The notes under the pieces: generated by a model
Database searches by the model: none
The model's input: the letters and a program-made list of their open reading frames with translations, nothing else
What the model was told of the DNA's origin: nothing
Shown here: piece after piece, positions 36,188 to 44,535 of the stretch
Layout: each line of letters opens with the position of its first letter
Position numbering within the stretch: position 1 is the stretch's first letter
Translations under genes and position numbers: made by a program
Assembly (NCBI GenBank): GCA_026708265.1
Contig: JAPOVI010000244.1
Span: 1-54,141, forward strand
Source: Acidobacteriota bacterium
GTDB lineage: Bacteria; Acidobacteriota; Vicinamibacteria; Vicinamibacterales; UBA8438
DNA: 54,141 nucleotides
Reading direction: 5' to 3'

Positions 36188-37315
36188 ATGCAGCGGAAAC
36201 ACGTCATGTGGATCATCGGGGCGGTCATCGCGTTCGCAATCGCGTTCGGCTACGGCCAGAGCACCACCGTCAGCGTGACGGCGCAGGGCGAGGTCGCCGG
36301 GGCGGTGCTTGAGGTGGACCCGTTCTGGCCGAAGCCCCTCCCCAACAAGTGGCTGCTCGGCCACGTCATCGGGGTGGCGGTCGACTCGCGCGACCACATC
36401 TGGGTGCTGCACCGGCCCCGCTCGCTCACCGACAGCGAGCGCGGCGCCGCCGTCGACCCGCCGACCTCGGAGTGCTGCGTGCCGGCGCCCGCCGTCATCG
36501 AGTTCGACCAGGAGGGCAACGTCGTCCAGGCCTGGGGCGGCCCCGGCGAGGGCTACGAGTGGCCCAACGAGGAGCACGGCATCTTCGTCGACCACCTCGA
36601 CAACGTCTGGATCGGCGGCAACGGGCAGGGCGACGGGCAGGTGCTGAAGTTCTCGCGCGACGGGACCTTCCTGCTGCAGATCGGCAGCGCCGGCCCGCTC
36701 AGCGGCAGCCACGACACGACGCGCCTGGGCCGCGCGGCCGACATCGGCGTCGACCCCGAGGCCAACGAGGTCTACGTGGCCGACGGCTACGGCAACCGGC
36801 GCGTCATCGTCTTCGACGCCGACACCGGCGAGTACAAGCGGCACTGGGGCGCCTACGGCCGCCCGCCGGACGACGGCGAGCTCGCAGCCTACGATCAGCA
36901 GGCGGACCCGTCGCCCATCTTCGGCGACACCGTCCACTGCGTGCAGCTCTCGAGCGAGGGGCTCGTCTACGTCTGCGACCGGATGAACCACCGCCTGCAG
37001 ATCTTCGAGAAGGACGGCACCTTCGTCCGCGAGGGATTCGTAGGCAGGGAGACCGCCGGCGCCTCGGCGTGGGACATCGCGTTCTCCACCGACCCCGATC
37101 AGACCTGGATCTACAACGCCGACGGCGGGAACCACCTGCTGTGGACGGTGCGCCACGAATCGCTGGAGACGATGGGCACGACGGGCCGCCGCGGGCGGAT
37201 GGCGGGCCAGTTCGAGGCCACGCACTCGCTCGCCGTCGACTCCGGCGGCAACGTCTACGTCGGCGAGACCCTCAACGGCCGCCGCGTGCAGAAGTTCATG
37301 CCGGCCGGCGACTGA
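36188..37315 (+). CDS. NHL-repeat six-bladed beta-propeller protein, exported
   Basis: 375-aa protein with an N-terminal signal/anchor (MWIIGAVIAFAIAFGYG) and NHL-type blades: GVAVDSRDHIWVLHRP, PAVIEFDQEGNVVQAWGGPG, HGIFVDHLDNVWIGG, QVLKFSRDGTFLLQIGS, GVDPEANEVYVADGYGNRRV, VFDADTGEYKRHWGAYG, HCVQLSSEGLVYVCDRMNHR and SLAVDSGGNVYVGETLNGRR. These propellers resemble peptidyl-alpha-hydroxyglycine lyase-like folds but often only bind ligands. A Cys pair SECCVPAP lies in an insert after blade 1. GAGGGGG ribosome binding site. Confidence 0.85.
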   Translation: MQRKHVMWIIGAVIAFAIAFGYGQSTTVSVTAQGEVAGAVLEVDPFWPKPLPNKWLLGHVIGVAVDSRDHIWVLHRPRSLTDSERGAAVDPPTSECCVPAPAVIEFDQEGNVVQAWGGPGEGYEWPNEEHGIFVDHLDNVWIGGNGQGDGQVLKFSRDGTFLLQIGSAGPLSGSHDTTRLGRAADIGVDPEANEVYVADGYGNRRVIVFDADTGEYKRHWGAYGRPPDDGELAAYDQQADPSPIFGDTVHCVQLSSEGLVYVCDRMNHRLQIFEKDGTFVREGFVGRETAGASAWDIAFSTDPDQTWIYNADGGNHLLWTVRHESLETMGTTGRRGRMAGQFEATHSLAVDSGGNVYVGETLNGRRVQKFMPAGD

Positions 37316-37436
37316 CCGGGGCAACCCCGGCGGCCGAGCCAGCGTGAACCCCTCGGACGTTTGGTGGTGAAGCCGATCCGTGCCCGCAGGGGCTCGTGGC
37401 GACCAGCCGCGAGGAAGCACACGAGGGAGTGACCTG

Positions 37437-38687
37437 ATGCGCACGCACGAGTCCGCACGGCTTGTCCGGATACGGCCCGCTACCCGGGCCTGGAGTGTGT
37501 GGGCGTGGGCAGTCATCTGCTCCCTCGCAGTGACGGCCTTCCCGACGGGCGCATCGGAGTGGGTTGCTGCAACTGTCGCCGGGGCCGAGCCGGCGCTCCC
37601 GGCTGGCGCACAGGCCGAAACGACTCTCCCCGCGGACGTCGACCCGACCTCCCGGAACCGGCTCGCGATCCCCGCTGTCGACCCCGCCGCCGGTCCGACC
37701 GCGGCCGCCGATGCCATCCGCGCCGCCGGCTCGGGCGCCAACGTCCGCTGGGACGCCGCGGCCGGGCGTCCGCTCCTGGAGCTGGCCATCCTGATCACGG
37801 CCCGCGAGCACGACGCGCCCTTCGAGTGGACGCTGCACGAGCTCGAGGCGCTGGCCGTCGGCCTCGACCCCGCCGTCATCGACGTCGTGCGGAACCGCGA
37901 GCCGCTCGCCGCCCTCGGCGAGCGCGAGGCGACGATCGTCCAGGCCGGCCGCGAGATCTTCGGCGCCCACCGCCTGAGCCCGGAGACCTACCGCCGCGCC
38001 GTGGCGCTCTTCGGCGAGGCCGGCTTCGTCGACATCGTCACCCTCATGGGCCGCTACGCCGCCACCGCGGCCCGCCTTGCCGCGTTCAACCAGCAGATGC
38101 CGCCCGGCTGGCCGCAGCTCCTGCCGCTCCCGTTCACGCCGCCGGACGACATCGATCCGCGCTCCCGCAGCCGCCTGGAGCCGCTGCCGCGGCCCGCCGA
38201 GATCACGCGCGCCACCCCCAGCCTCTACGGCCGCACGCTCTCCCCCTACGGCACGGGCCCCGGCCAGATCCGCGGCCACGGCGCGGGCCGCGCGTCGCTG
38301 GAGGACAACGTCGCCCGGCCGCTCCTCGACCTCGCGGCCCTGGTGACCGCGCGCGCGTACGACGTGCAGTACACGTGGACCCTCACCGAGCCTATCGCTC
38401 GCGTGAACGGCCTCGACCCGGCCGTCATCGACGCCGTGCGCGACGGCGCATCGGTCGCCGGGCGGGGCGAGAAGGAAGCGGCGCTCGTCGCCTTCGGCCG
38501 CGAGCTCTTCGGCCCGCACACCGTCACCCCGGCCACCTACGCCGGCGCCGTGGAGGCTGTCGGCGGCACGACGAACCTCGTCGACCTCGTCGACCTGATG
38601 GCCGGGCACGTAGCGGACGCGACGCTGCTCATCGCGTTCGACCAGCACCTGCCGCCGGGCCGGCCGCCGCTGCTGACGATGCGGTGA
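37437..38687 (+). CDS. Double carboxymuconolactone decarboxylase-like protein, exported
   Basis: 416-aa protein with a hydrophobic N-terminal signal (AWSVWAWAVICSLAVTAFP) and two internal repeats of a CMD/AhpD-like helical domain. Repeat 1 has RPLLELAILITAREHDAPFE with GLDPAVIDVVRN, and FGEAGFVDIVTLMGRYAA. Repeat 2 has RPLLDLAALVTARAYDVQYT with GLDPAVIDAVRD, and NLVDLVDLMAGHVADATLL. The CxxC of peroxidase-type members is absent in both, so thiol peroxidase activity is not expected. GAGGGAGT ribosome binding site before the ATG. It ends the cluster of exported proteins. Confidence 0.78.
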   Translation: MRTHESARLVRIRPATRAWSVWAWAVICSLAVTAFPTGASEWVAATVAGAEPALPAGAQAETTLPADVDPTSRNRLAIPAVDPAAGPTAAADAIRAAGSGANVRWDAAAGRPLLELAILITAREHDAPFEWTLHELEALAVGLDPAVIDVVRNREPLAALGEREATIVQAGREIFGAHRLSPETYRRAVALFGEAGFVDIVTLMGRYAATAARLAAFNQQMPPGWPQLLPLPFTPPDDIDPRSRSRLEPLPRPAEITRATPSLYGRTLSPYGTGPGQIRGHGAGRASLEDNVARPLLDLAALVTARAYDVQYTWTLTEPIARVNGLDPAVIDAVRDGASVAGRGEKEAALVAFGRELFGPHTVTPATYAGAVEAVGGTTNLVDLVDLMAGHVADATLLIAFDQHLPPGRPPLLTMR

Positions 38688-38713
38688 AATCGGCGGTCGG
38701 CAAGCAGGCTACA

Positions 38714-38893
38714 GTTGTGATTGACGCGCTCAAGCACGGTGCCGAAGCGACCGCGGCCCAGCGCAAGCGCCGGGACCTGGGTGACGTGGCGGGACAGTGG
38801 AAGGCCGACAAGGACGTTGAGTCGGCCCTCGCTGCTCAGGATAAGCCGGACGAGGAACTGTGGAGAACGACCGGCTCCGGCGCTTCGTCCTGA
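38714..38893 (+). CDS. Small protein resembling a VapB-type antitoxin tail
   Basis: A 59-aa frame from a GTG at 38714 encodes AAQRKRRDLGDVAGQWKADK followed by DVESALAAQDKPDEELWR. The ending D-x-x-G-x-W...Q-D-x-x-D-E-E-L-W is what I recall from antitoxins paired with PIN-domain toxins. No intact DNA-binding N-terminus precedes it, and no PIN toxin follows; the frame runs on for nine residues past the expected end. Probably a remnant of a lost vapBC pair. Low certainty. Confidence 0.35.
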   Translation, partial: VVIDALKHGAEATAAQRKRRDLGDVAGQWKADKDVESALAAQDKPDEELWRTTGSGASS

Positions 38894-38925
38894 CGATCCA
38901 CCACTGCACCCGCGCTTGAAGCCCG

Positions 38926-41900
38926 CTACCCGCCTGCCTTGCGCGGCCGCCGCTTCTGGACGGTGTCGAGCAGCCGTTCGAGGCGGTCGCGCTCGCCGTT
39001 CCGCAGGCGGCGGTTCTGCTGCTCGGGCCGCCGGGCGACGAGCGCCTCGAGCTCGAGGAGCCACCGCAGATCGTCGCGGATTTCCCTATCGGCCAGCTCG
39101 ACCGCGCGCTCCCAGGCGCCGGCGTTCCGCCACAGCCGAAGCACCTCCTTGGACGCCCCGGCCTGCTCGTACGCGGCGGCGGCCTCCTCCGTCCGTCCCT
39201 GCGCCTCGCGCAGCCGGCCGAGCCGCAGCGGGTCGGACGCGATGGCCTCCAGCACCGACTCGGCCTGCGCGCGGCGCTTGCGGCGCACCGCGGCGGGCGT
39301 GTCGGCGCCCGCGGACTTGAGCAACGCATCGAAGGCCCGGGTGCGCAGGGTCCGCGCCCGGGCCGCCGCGTCCCCGCTGTAGCCGGTGAGCCGGAGCCAC
39401 GCCTCCACGTCGCCCTCGGCGAACGCCCCGGCCTGTTGCGGATCGGCGGCGCCGGCGGTCACGCCGTCGCGCAGCGCCTGCGCCGCCGGCAGCAGCGCAT
39501 CGCGCGCCCAGTCCTGGCCCGGCCCGGCCGCCTCGCCCAGCTCGCGCGCCGCCTCGAGCAGCTCGAAGGGCGGCCCGGCCCGGTCCTCGGACCAGATGTC
39601 GAGCGCGTGAAGCAGGGTCGCCTCGAAACCCGTCACCATCGGCGGGTACGTCCCGTCCTCGACGCCGGCCCCGCCGGGCTCCGACCCGTCGTCGCCGCCG
39701 GCGATGGCGCGGGCGCGGGCGGCGGCGAGGCGTGCGGCTCGCCGGTCCCGCGGCGGGAGGACGCGCACGATCAGAGCGTCCAACGCCGTTCGGTACACCT
39801 CGTTCCGCGACACCCCGCCGGGAGGGCCTTCGATCAGGAGGCGGGCCGCGGTCGCCATCAGCGTCGCGCGGGCTTCCCGGCGCACGGCCGGGTCCGAGAC
39901 GCCGTTCGGCAGGTCCGCGTCCCCGAGGAGCCGGAGCGCCTGCCGCGCCCGCTGCCAAGCCCGGCCCGGAGCCGAGTCGATGAGCACGCGCGCGTCGTTC
40001 GTCCGCGCCAGCACCCGCTCGTCGGGCGACGCCTCGGCGTGGGCGAAGTGATCGACGAGGTCCTCGGGGTCGTACGGCGCCGCGTCGCCCAGCAGCTCCA
40101 GGCTGAGCGCCCGCTCCCGATCGCCCGGGGCCACGTCGACGAACACGAGGGTCTCGGTGGCCCGGCTCAGCGTGACGCGCAGGTGGTCGATGGCCGTCCG
40201 GCGCGCCTGCTCGTCGAGCTCCGCCGCCGTCCCGTACGCCGCCTCCGGGGGCCGCAGGCTCGACAGCACCCGCCCCGGATCGAGGACGCAGACCGACTGG
40301 TACTCCAGGCCCTTTGCCTCGGCCGGCGTGAGCACGGCGTCGCGCAGGCGGTCGGGCACCCAGGCCGGCGGGTCGTTGCCCGGCGACAGCACCACGACGT
40401 CGTCCGCGTCCGCAAGGTCCTCCAGGAGCCGCACGGCGCCGGCGCGGTCGGCCACCTGCACGTGCACCACGTGGGCGTCGACGTGCTGCCCGCCGACCTG
40501 CCGGTGCTGCTTCGTCGGACGGACGTCCTTGACGACGTCGGCGTAGCGCTCGGACGCCCGCTCGATGACCTCGGCGATGCGGCTCGGGCAGCGCAGGTGC
40601 TCCTCCAGGCGGAAGCGGACCGGCGAGCGGACCCGGCGGGCCAGCAGGTCGTTCAGCGGTCCCCAGTCGAACCCCGTCGGCCGGACGGTCTGCCCGGCGT
40701 CGCCGGCCAGCAGCAGCCAGGGCGCGCGGCCGAGGCGGCGTGCGATCGCCCGGCACAGCTCCACGACGACGGCGGTCTCGACCAGGGTCAGGTCCTGAAT
40801 CTCGTCGACGACGATGCGGTCGAAGGCGTCGAACCCCTCCGGAGCGGCATCGTCGCGCAGCCGCTCGATGGCCCGCGCCGCGGCGGCGAGCTCGGGGAAC
40901 GCGGCCCGCACTGCATCCGCCGGGAGGGCGCGCGCCACCTTCAGCAGGGCCCGAGCCGCCTTGGCGCCCACGCCGTCGTAGTCGCCCCGCAGCCGGGTGT
41001 AGGCGTCGTCGCTCAGGCGCGCGACACCGCGTGCCGTCGCGGATCCGGTCTCGCCGGGGATCGCGCGTCCGAGGAGGATGGCCCGCACCTCGGCGTGCAT
41101 CGCATCGAGCCGCGTCTTCCACGGCCCGGCCATGTCCCGGCCGAGCCGCGTGACCGCGGCGTCGAACCGTCCGCGGCTGGCCGCGAGGGTCTGGCGCGCG
41201 ACGTCGGCGCCGCACGCCTCGCCGAGGAACGTCGCGAAGTCGCGGGCCGTCACCTTCACGTCGGCGGGCGCGAACGAGGCGAAGCGCTCCTCGGCGTGGC
41301 GGGTGAGGGCGCTCGACCACGTGAGGTAGAGCACGCGCTGGCCGCTCCGCGCCTCCACGGCCCGCCACAGCACCGTCGTCTTGCCGGATCCGGGGCGGCC
41401 CAGGATGAGCCGGACGGGGCTGTCGTCCTCGATGAACTCGAGCTGCGCCTCCGTCCAGGGCCGGCCGGCGACGTCGTCGTCCAGGTGGTCGGGTGCCGAG
41501 AGCGGCAGGTAGTCGTTCGGTTGGCCGGCCTCGAGGGGAGCGTGGTCGTCGTGATGCCGGACCGCCCGCACCAGGATGGCCTGCCCCGGAAGCGCCAGCG
41601 CCTTCGCCGCTCGGCTGCCCTGCGGCGTCCACCACAGGTAGTACTGCATGCCGTTGGCGCCGCCCAGGGGCGACCGGCGCCAGCCGCGGTTCCCGTCCGT
41701 GCAGCCCTTGACGACGGTGGTGCGCCCGTGCGCCGCGAGGTGCTGGAGCACGATGCCGAGCCGCCGGTAGAGGTGCGTCCACGCGCGCAGGTGGTCCGAC
41801 ACCTCCGGGTGCAGCCACAGCGGGTGGCGCAGCTCGCGCAGTGGCAGGCTGCCGGGCGGGGCGGGCCGGTCGGCCCGGAACCGCAGCAGCGTCCGCGCTC

Positions 41901-41988
41901 CCGCCCCCGGCCGGGCGGCGTCGTCGAGCTCGGCGAACTCGAGGAGATCCGCGTCGGCCGGTCCCCCCCGGCGCGCGCCCCTGGCCAC
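38926..41988 (-). CDS. UvrD/Rep-type superfamily I helicase-like ATPase
   Basis: 1020-aa protein. Residues 1-180 are an N-terminal extension of unknown role (CTDGNRGWRRSPLGGANGMQ, YYLWWTPQGSRAAKAL). The P-loop GRPGSGKT is at 197-204, DFATFLGEACGAD follows, and Walker B VVDEIQDLT is at ~393-401. Then come LLAGDAGQTVRPTGFDWG (motif III-like), RFRLEEHLRCPSRIAEVI (motif IV), PAEAKGLEYQSVCVLDPG (motif V) and LRVTLSRATETLVFVD (motif VI). The last ~350 residues are TPR-like helical repeats (REAQGRTEEAAAAYEQAG). GTG start at 41988. A stand-alone helicase with partner-binding ends, outside any RecBCD or UvrABC operon; a defence or repair role is possible but not shown. Confidence 0.82.
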   Translation of the reverse strand: MARGARRGGPADADLLEFAELDDAARPGAGARTLLRFRADRPAPPGSLPLRELRHPLWLHPEVSDHLRAWTHLYRRLGIVLQHLAAHGRTTVVKGCTDGNRGWRRSPLGGANGMQYYLWWTPQGSRAAKALALPGQAILVRAVRHHDDHAPLEAGQPNDYLPLSAPDHLDDDVAGRPWTEAQLEFIEDDSPVRLILGRPGSGKTTVLWRAVEARSGQRVLYLTWSSALTRHAEERFASFAPADVKVTARDFATFLGEACGADVARQTLAASRGRFDAAVTRLGRDMAGPWKTRLDAMHAEVRAILLGRAIPGETGSATARGVARLSDDAYTRLRGDYDGVGAKAARALLKVARALPADAVRAAFPELAAAARAIERLRDDAAPEGFDAFDRIVVDEIQDLTLVETAVVVELCRAIARRLGRAPWLLLAGDAGQTVRPTGFDWGPLNDLLARRVRSPVRFRLEEHLRCPSRIAEVIERASERYADVVKDVRPTKQHRQVGGQHVDAHVVHVQVADRAGAVRLLEDLADADDVVVLSPGNDPPAWVPDRLRDAVLTPAEAKGLEYQSVCVLDPGRVLSSLRPPEAAYGTAAELDEQARRTAIDHLRVTLSRATETLVFVDVAPGDRERALSLELLGDAAPYDPEDLVDHFAHAEASPDERVLARTNDARVLIDSAPGRAWQRARQALRLLGDADLPNGVSDPAVRREARATLMATAARLLIEGPPGGVSRNEVYRTALDALIVRVLPPRDRRAARLAAARARAIAGGDDGSEPGGAGVEDGTYPPMVTGFEATLLHALDIWSEDRAGPPFELLEAARELGEAAGPGQDWARDALLPAAQALRDGVTAGAADPQQAGAFAEGDVEAWLRLTGYSGDAAARARTLRTRAFDALLKSAGADTPAAVRRKRRAQAESVLEAIASDPLRLGRLREAQGRTEEAAAAYEQAGASKEVLRLWRNAGAWERAVELADREIRDDLRWLLELEALVARRPEQQNRRLRNGERDRLERLLDTVQKRRPRKAGG

Positions 41989-42090
41989 GCCTGTATGCTA
42001 CCCCGCCCGCCGGGAGCTCACCGTGCCCAAGGCGCTCGCCGCGCGGCTCTGTCCGTTGATGCGCCGCATCCCGGCTGGTAGGGTAGGAGC

Positions 42091-42330
42091 ATGCGAACGA
42101 CGCTGAATCTCTCCGCGGAGGCGCTGGCCGGCGTGCGGCAGCTCGCCCAACAGCGCGGGAAGCCGCTGGGCGCCATCGCGTCGGAGCTGATTCTCCGCGC
42201 GCTGGAGCCGAGCGGGGCTCCGACGATCAGAAACGGAGTACCGGTCTTCCCCGTGAGCGCGGCGGCCCAGGATGAAGGCACGCCCGCGGATCTGGAACTG
42301 GTCAACCGCCTCCGCGACCAGGACCCGTGA
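42091..42330 (+). CDS. VapB-like antitoxin (ribbon-helix-helix)
   Basis: 79-aa protein: MRTTLNLSAEALAGVRQLAQ is a ribbon-helix-helix N-terminus (strand, then helix A), RGKPLGAIASELILRALEP is helix B, and the C-terminal half with GVPVFPVSA would wrap the toxin. The TGA overlaps the GTG of the PIN toxin gene (GTGA), the usual coupling of vapBC pairs. Divergent from the helicase gene. Confidence 0.82.
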   Translation: MRTTLNLSAEALAGVRQLAQQRGKPLGAIASELILRALEPSGAPTIRNGVPVFPVSAAAQDEGTPADLELVNRLRDQDP

Positions 42331-42686
42331 GCCATCTGCTGGACGTCAACTTCCTGGTCGCGCTGTTCGATTCCCGTCACGGCAACCACGATGCGGCTCA
42401 CCACTGGTTCGCCGCCAGATGTGCTGCCGACTGGGCGACCTGCTCGATCACGGAGGCCGGGTGCGTCCGCGTGCTGTCGAACCCCGCCTATCGGAACGTC
42501 TCGTCGACTCCAGGCGTAGTGTTGAGCCGCCTCCGGCAGTTCTGCGAGTCCGGAGGGCACACCTTCTGGTCCGACGACATCTCGCCGCGCATCTCCCTGG
42601 ACGGTGAGACACGGGCGCGCCTGCAGGGTCACCGTCAGGTGACCGACTTCCACCTCGCGGCGCTCGCACTGCACCACGGTGGATAG
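42327..42686 (+). CDS. VapC-like PIN-domain toxin, C-terminally truncated
   Basis: 119-aa PIN ribonuclease. Acidic residues Asp6 (HLLDVNFLVALF), Glu43 (SITEAGCVRVL) and Asp107 (VTDFHLAALAL) are present. The protein stops at ALHHGG, where family members continue with a strand and the fourth acidic residue in an ATFD-type motif, so roughly 20-25 residues are missing. The stop lies only 12 bases before the amidase ATG, which marks a recombination junction. Metal binding may be weakened; toxicity is uncertain. Confidence 0.75.
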   Translation: MSHLLDVNFLVALFDSRHGNHDAAHHWFAARCAADWATCSITEAGCVRVLSNPAYRNVSSTPGVVLSRLRQFCESGGHTFWSDDISPRISLDGETRARLQGHRQVTDFHLAALALHHGG

Positions 42687-42698
42687 CCTCCGCGCGGA

Positions 42699-44101
42699 AT
42701 GAACGAGCTCACGACACTCGGCGCGGCGGAGCTGGCGCGGCGCATCCGCACCGGCGACACGAGCCCGCTGGAGGTCGTCGACGCCCACATCGCGCGGATC
42801 GAGAAGGTCGGGCCGCACATCAACGCGCTGATCACCACGACGTTCGACGCCGCCCGGAGCACGGCGCGGCGGATGACCGACGTCGGCGTGCCCGCCGATC
42901 CGCCGCCGCTCCACGGCGTCCCCAACACGGTCAAGGACGCGCTGGCCGTGGCGGGCGTGCGGTTCACGGCGGGCTCGGACCGGCTGCGCGGGCACGTCGC
43001 GGAGCGGGACGCGGAAGCGGTCCGGCGCATGAAGGCGGCCGGGGCCATCGTGCTGGGCAAGTCGAGCTGCTCGGACATGAGCGGCTCGCTGGAGACGGTC
43101 AACCCCATCCTCGGCCGAACGCGAAATCCGTGGCGCCTCGAGCGGTCCGCGGGCGGCAGCTCCGGCGGCGAGGGGGCGATCATCGCCGCCGGAGGCTCGC
43201 CCCTGGGCCTGGGAACGGACATCCGGGCAGCATCCGGATCCCGTCCGCGTTCTGCGGCGTCGTAGGGCTGAAGCCGACCGCGGGTCGCGTCTCGACGGAC
43301 GGGCTCGTGCCGCGGGCGCCGGCCGCCATCGCCGGCTGGCTCTGCGTGGGGCCGATGGCGCGCCGCGTGGAGGACCTGCACCTCGCGCTCGGCGTCCTGT
43401 CGGGGAGGCCCGTGCCGGGCGAGGCGGCGCCCCCGCTGGCCGGTCGCCCGGTGCTCCTGCCCCGGCTGGTCGTCTGGCCTCCCGTCAGCCGCGAGGTCGC
43501 GAGGGCCGTGACCGACGCGGCGGGCGTGCTCGGCGCGGCCGGGATGACGGTCCGGCGGCGCGCGGCGCTGCCCCTGACGGGGACGCTGCTCGAGACCCTC
43601 GCCCTCCTGCACCGCCACTTCCTGCCCAGCCACCGCCGCGCCCTCGGCGGCGACCGATCCGTCTCCGTGTGGTCTGCGCTCCGCGGCGGGCGCAGCGGCG
43701 ACGTGCGGGTCAGCCCGGCGTGCCTGGCGCCCGTCGCCTACATCTCCGCCTCCGGGCTGCTCGTGCGTGCGCTCGGCTTCGGGCGCGCGGGACGGCTCGA
43801 CGCGCTGCGCTCCCGGTTTCTCGACGCCATGCGGGACGGCGCGGTGCTCCTCCTGCCGGTGTTCCCGACCACCGCGCGCCGCCACGGATTCTCCTGGGGC
43901 CCGTACGGCAACCTGGGCCTCACGCTGGTCTTCAACGCCCTCGGCTTCCCGGCCGCCGCCGTGCCGCTGGGCCTGTCGCGCGACGGCCTGCCGCTCGCGG
44001 CGCAGATCGTCGCGCGGCCCGGCGAGGACGAGGTCGCGCTCGCCGTCGCCGCCGTGCTGGAGCGCGAGTTCGGCGGCTGGAGGATGGCGACGCCGGCGTG
44101 A
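42699..44101 (+). pseudogene. Amidase (amidase-signature family), frameshifted
   Basis: Two overlapping frames together encode one amidase. 42699-43265 has PPLHGVPNTVKDALAVAGV (catalytic Lys) and RSAGGSSGGEGAIIAAGG (cis-Ser). The second frame continues with GSIRIPSAFCGVVGLKPTAG, which carries the nucleophile Ser, and runs to PLAAQIVARPGEDEVALAVA at 44101. The break lies at 43221-43230 (ATCCGGGCAG): one missing G in the GGG run would restore G-T-D-I-R-G-S-I-R-I-P. The shift falls immediately before the nucleophile, so neither part is active. The remainder has normal codon use, so the lesion is recent or a sequencing error. Confidence 0.85.
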
Positions 44102-44208
44102 GCTTGCCGGCCCGGCCCGCCGCATCGGCGCTGTCGCAGAGATACGCTCAGGAGGGCGCCGCTCTCCGGCGCCCCAAGCATTGGTTTCCCATTGGAAGGA
44201 GGACCGCG

Positions 44209-44505
44209 GTGACGAGATCCACACAGGTTGCGCGCGGCGCCCGCGGACCACGCGACGGCCGCACGATCGCGAGGGTGTTCACGGCCGGGCAGTCGCAGGC
44301 GGTGCTGCTACCGAAGGAGTTTCGATTCGACACGGACCGAGTGGCGATTCGGCGCGAGGGCCGCCACGTGGTGCTGAGCCCCATGTTCAAGGACTGGGAC
44401 GACTACCTCGAGAACAGCGCACCTTTGCCCGACGACGTCGAGGCGATCCTGGAGGAGATGCGCAAGGAAGAGCTGCCGTTCGAGGAACGGGAGCCGTTCG
44501 ACTGA
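44209..44505 (+). CDS. VapB/AbrB-type antitoxin, apparently orphan
   Basis: 98-aa protein with a swapped-hairpin (SpoVT/AbrB) DNA-binding fold: ARVFTAGQSQAVLLPKEFRF and VAIRREGRHVVLSP. The acidic C-terminal tail EEMRKEELPFEEREPFD is the toxin-wrapping part typical of VapB. GTG start after AAGGAGG, six bases away. A PIN toxin would be expected to overlap its stop, but the next gene is on the other strand 30 bases on. It is a solitary antitoxin whose partner has been lost, or it neutralises a toxin elsewhere. Confidence 0.78.
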   Translation: MTRSTQVARGARGPRDGRTIARVFTAGQSQAVLLPKEFRFDTDRVAIRREGRHVVLSPMFKDWDDYLENSAPLPDDVEAILEEMRKEELPFEEREPFD

Positions 44506-44535
44506 GCGTTACTCGGCCGCCCCCGACGGTGACGC

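Noticed and set aside
34838..37879. 1013-codon minus-strand frame opposite the copy 6 and NHL genes
   Set aside because: Shadow frame. Its N-terminal repeats simply read the short tandem array backwards.
39436..42081. 881-codon plus-strand frame opposite the UvrD-like helicase
   Set aside because: The minus strand encodes all SF1 helicase motifs in order; the plus frame has none.
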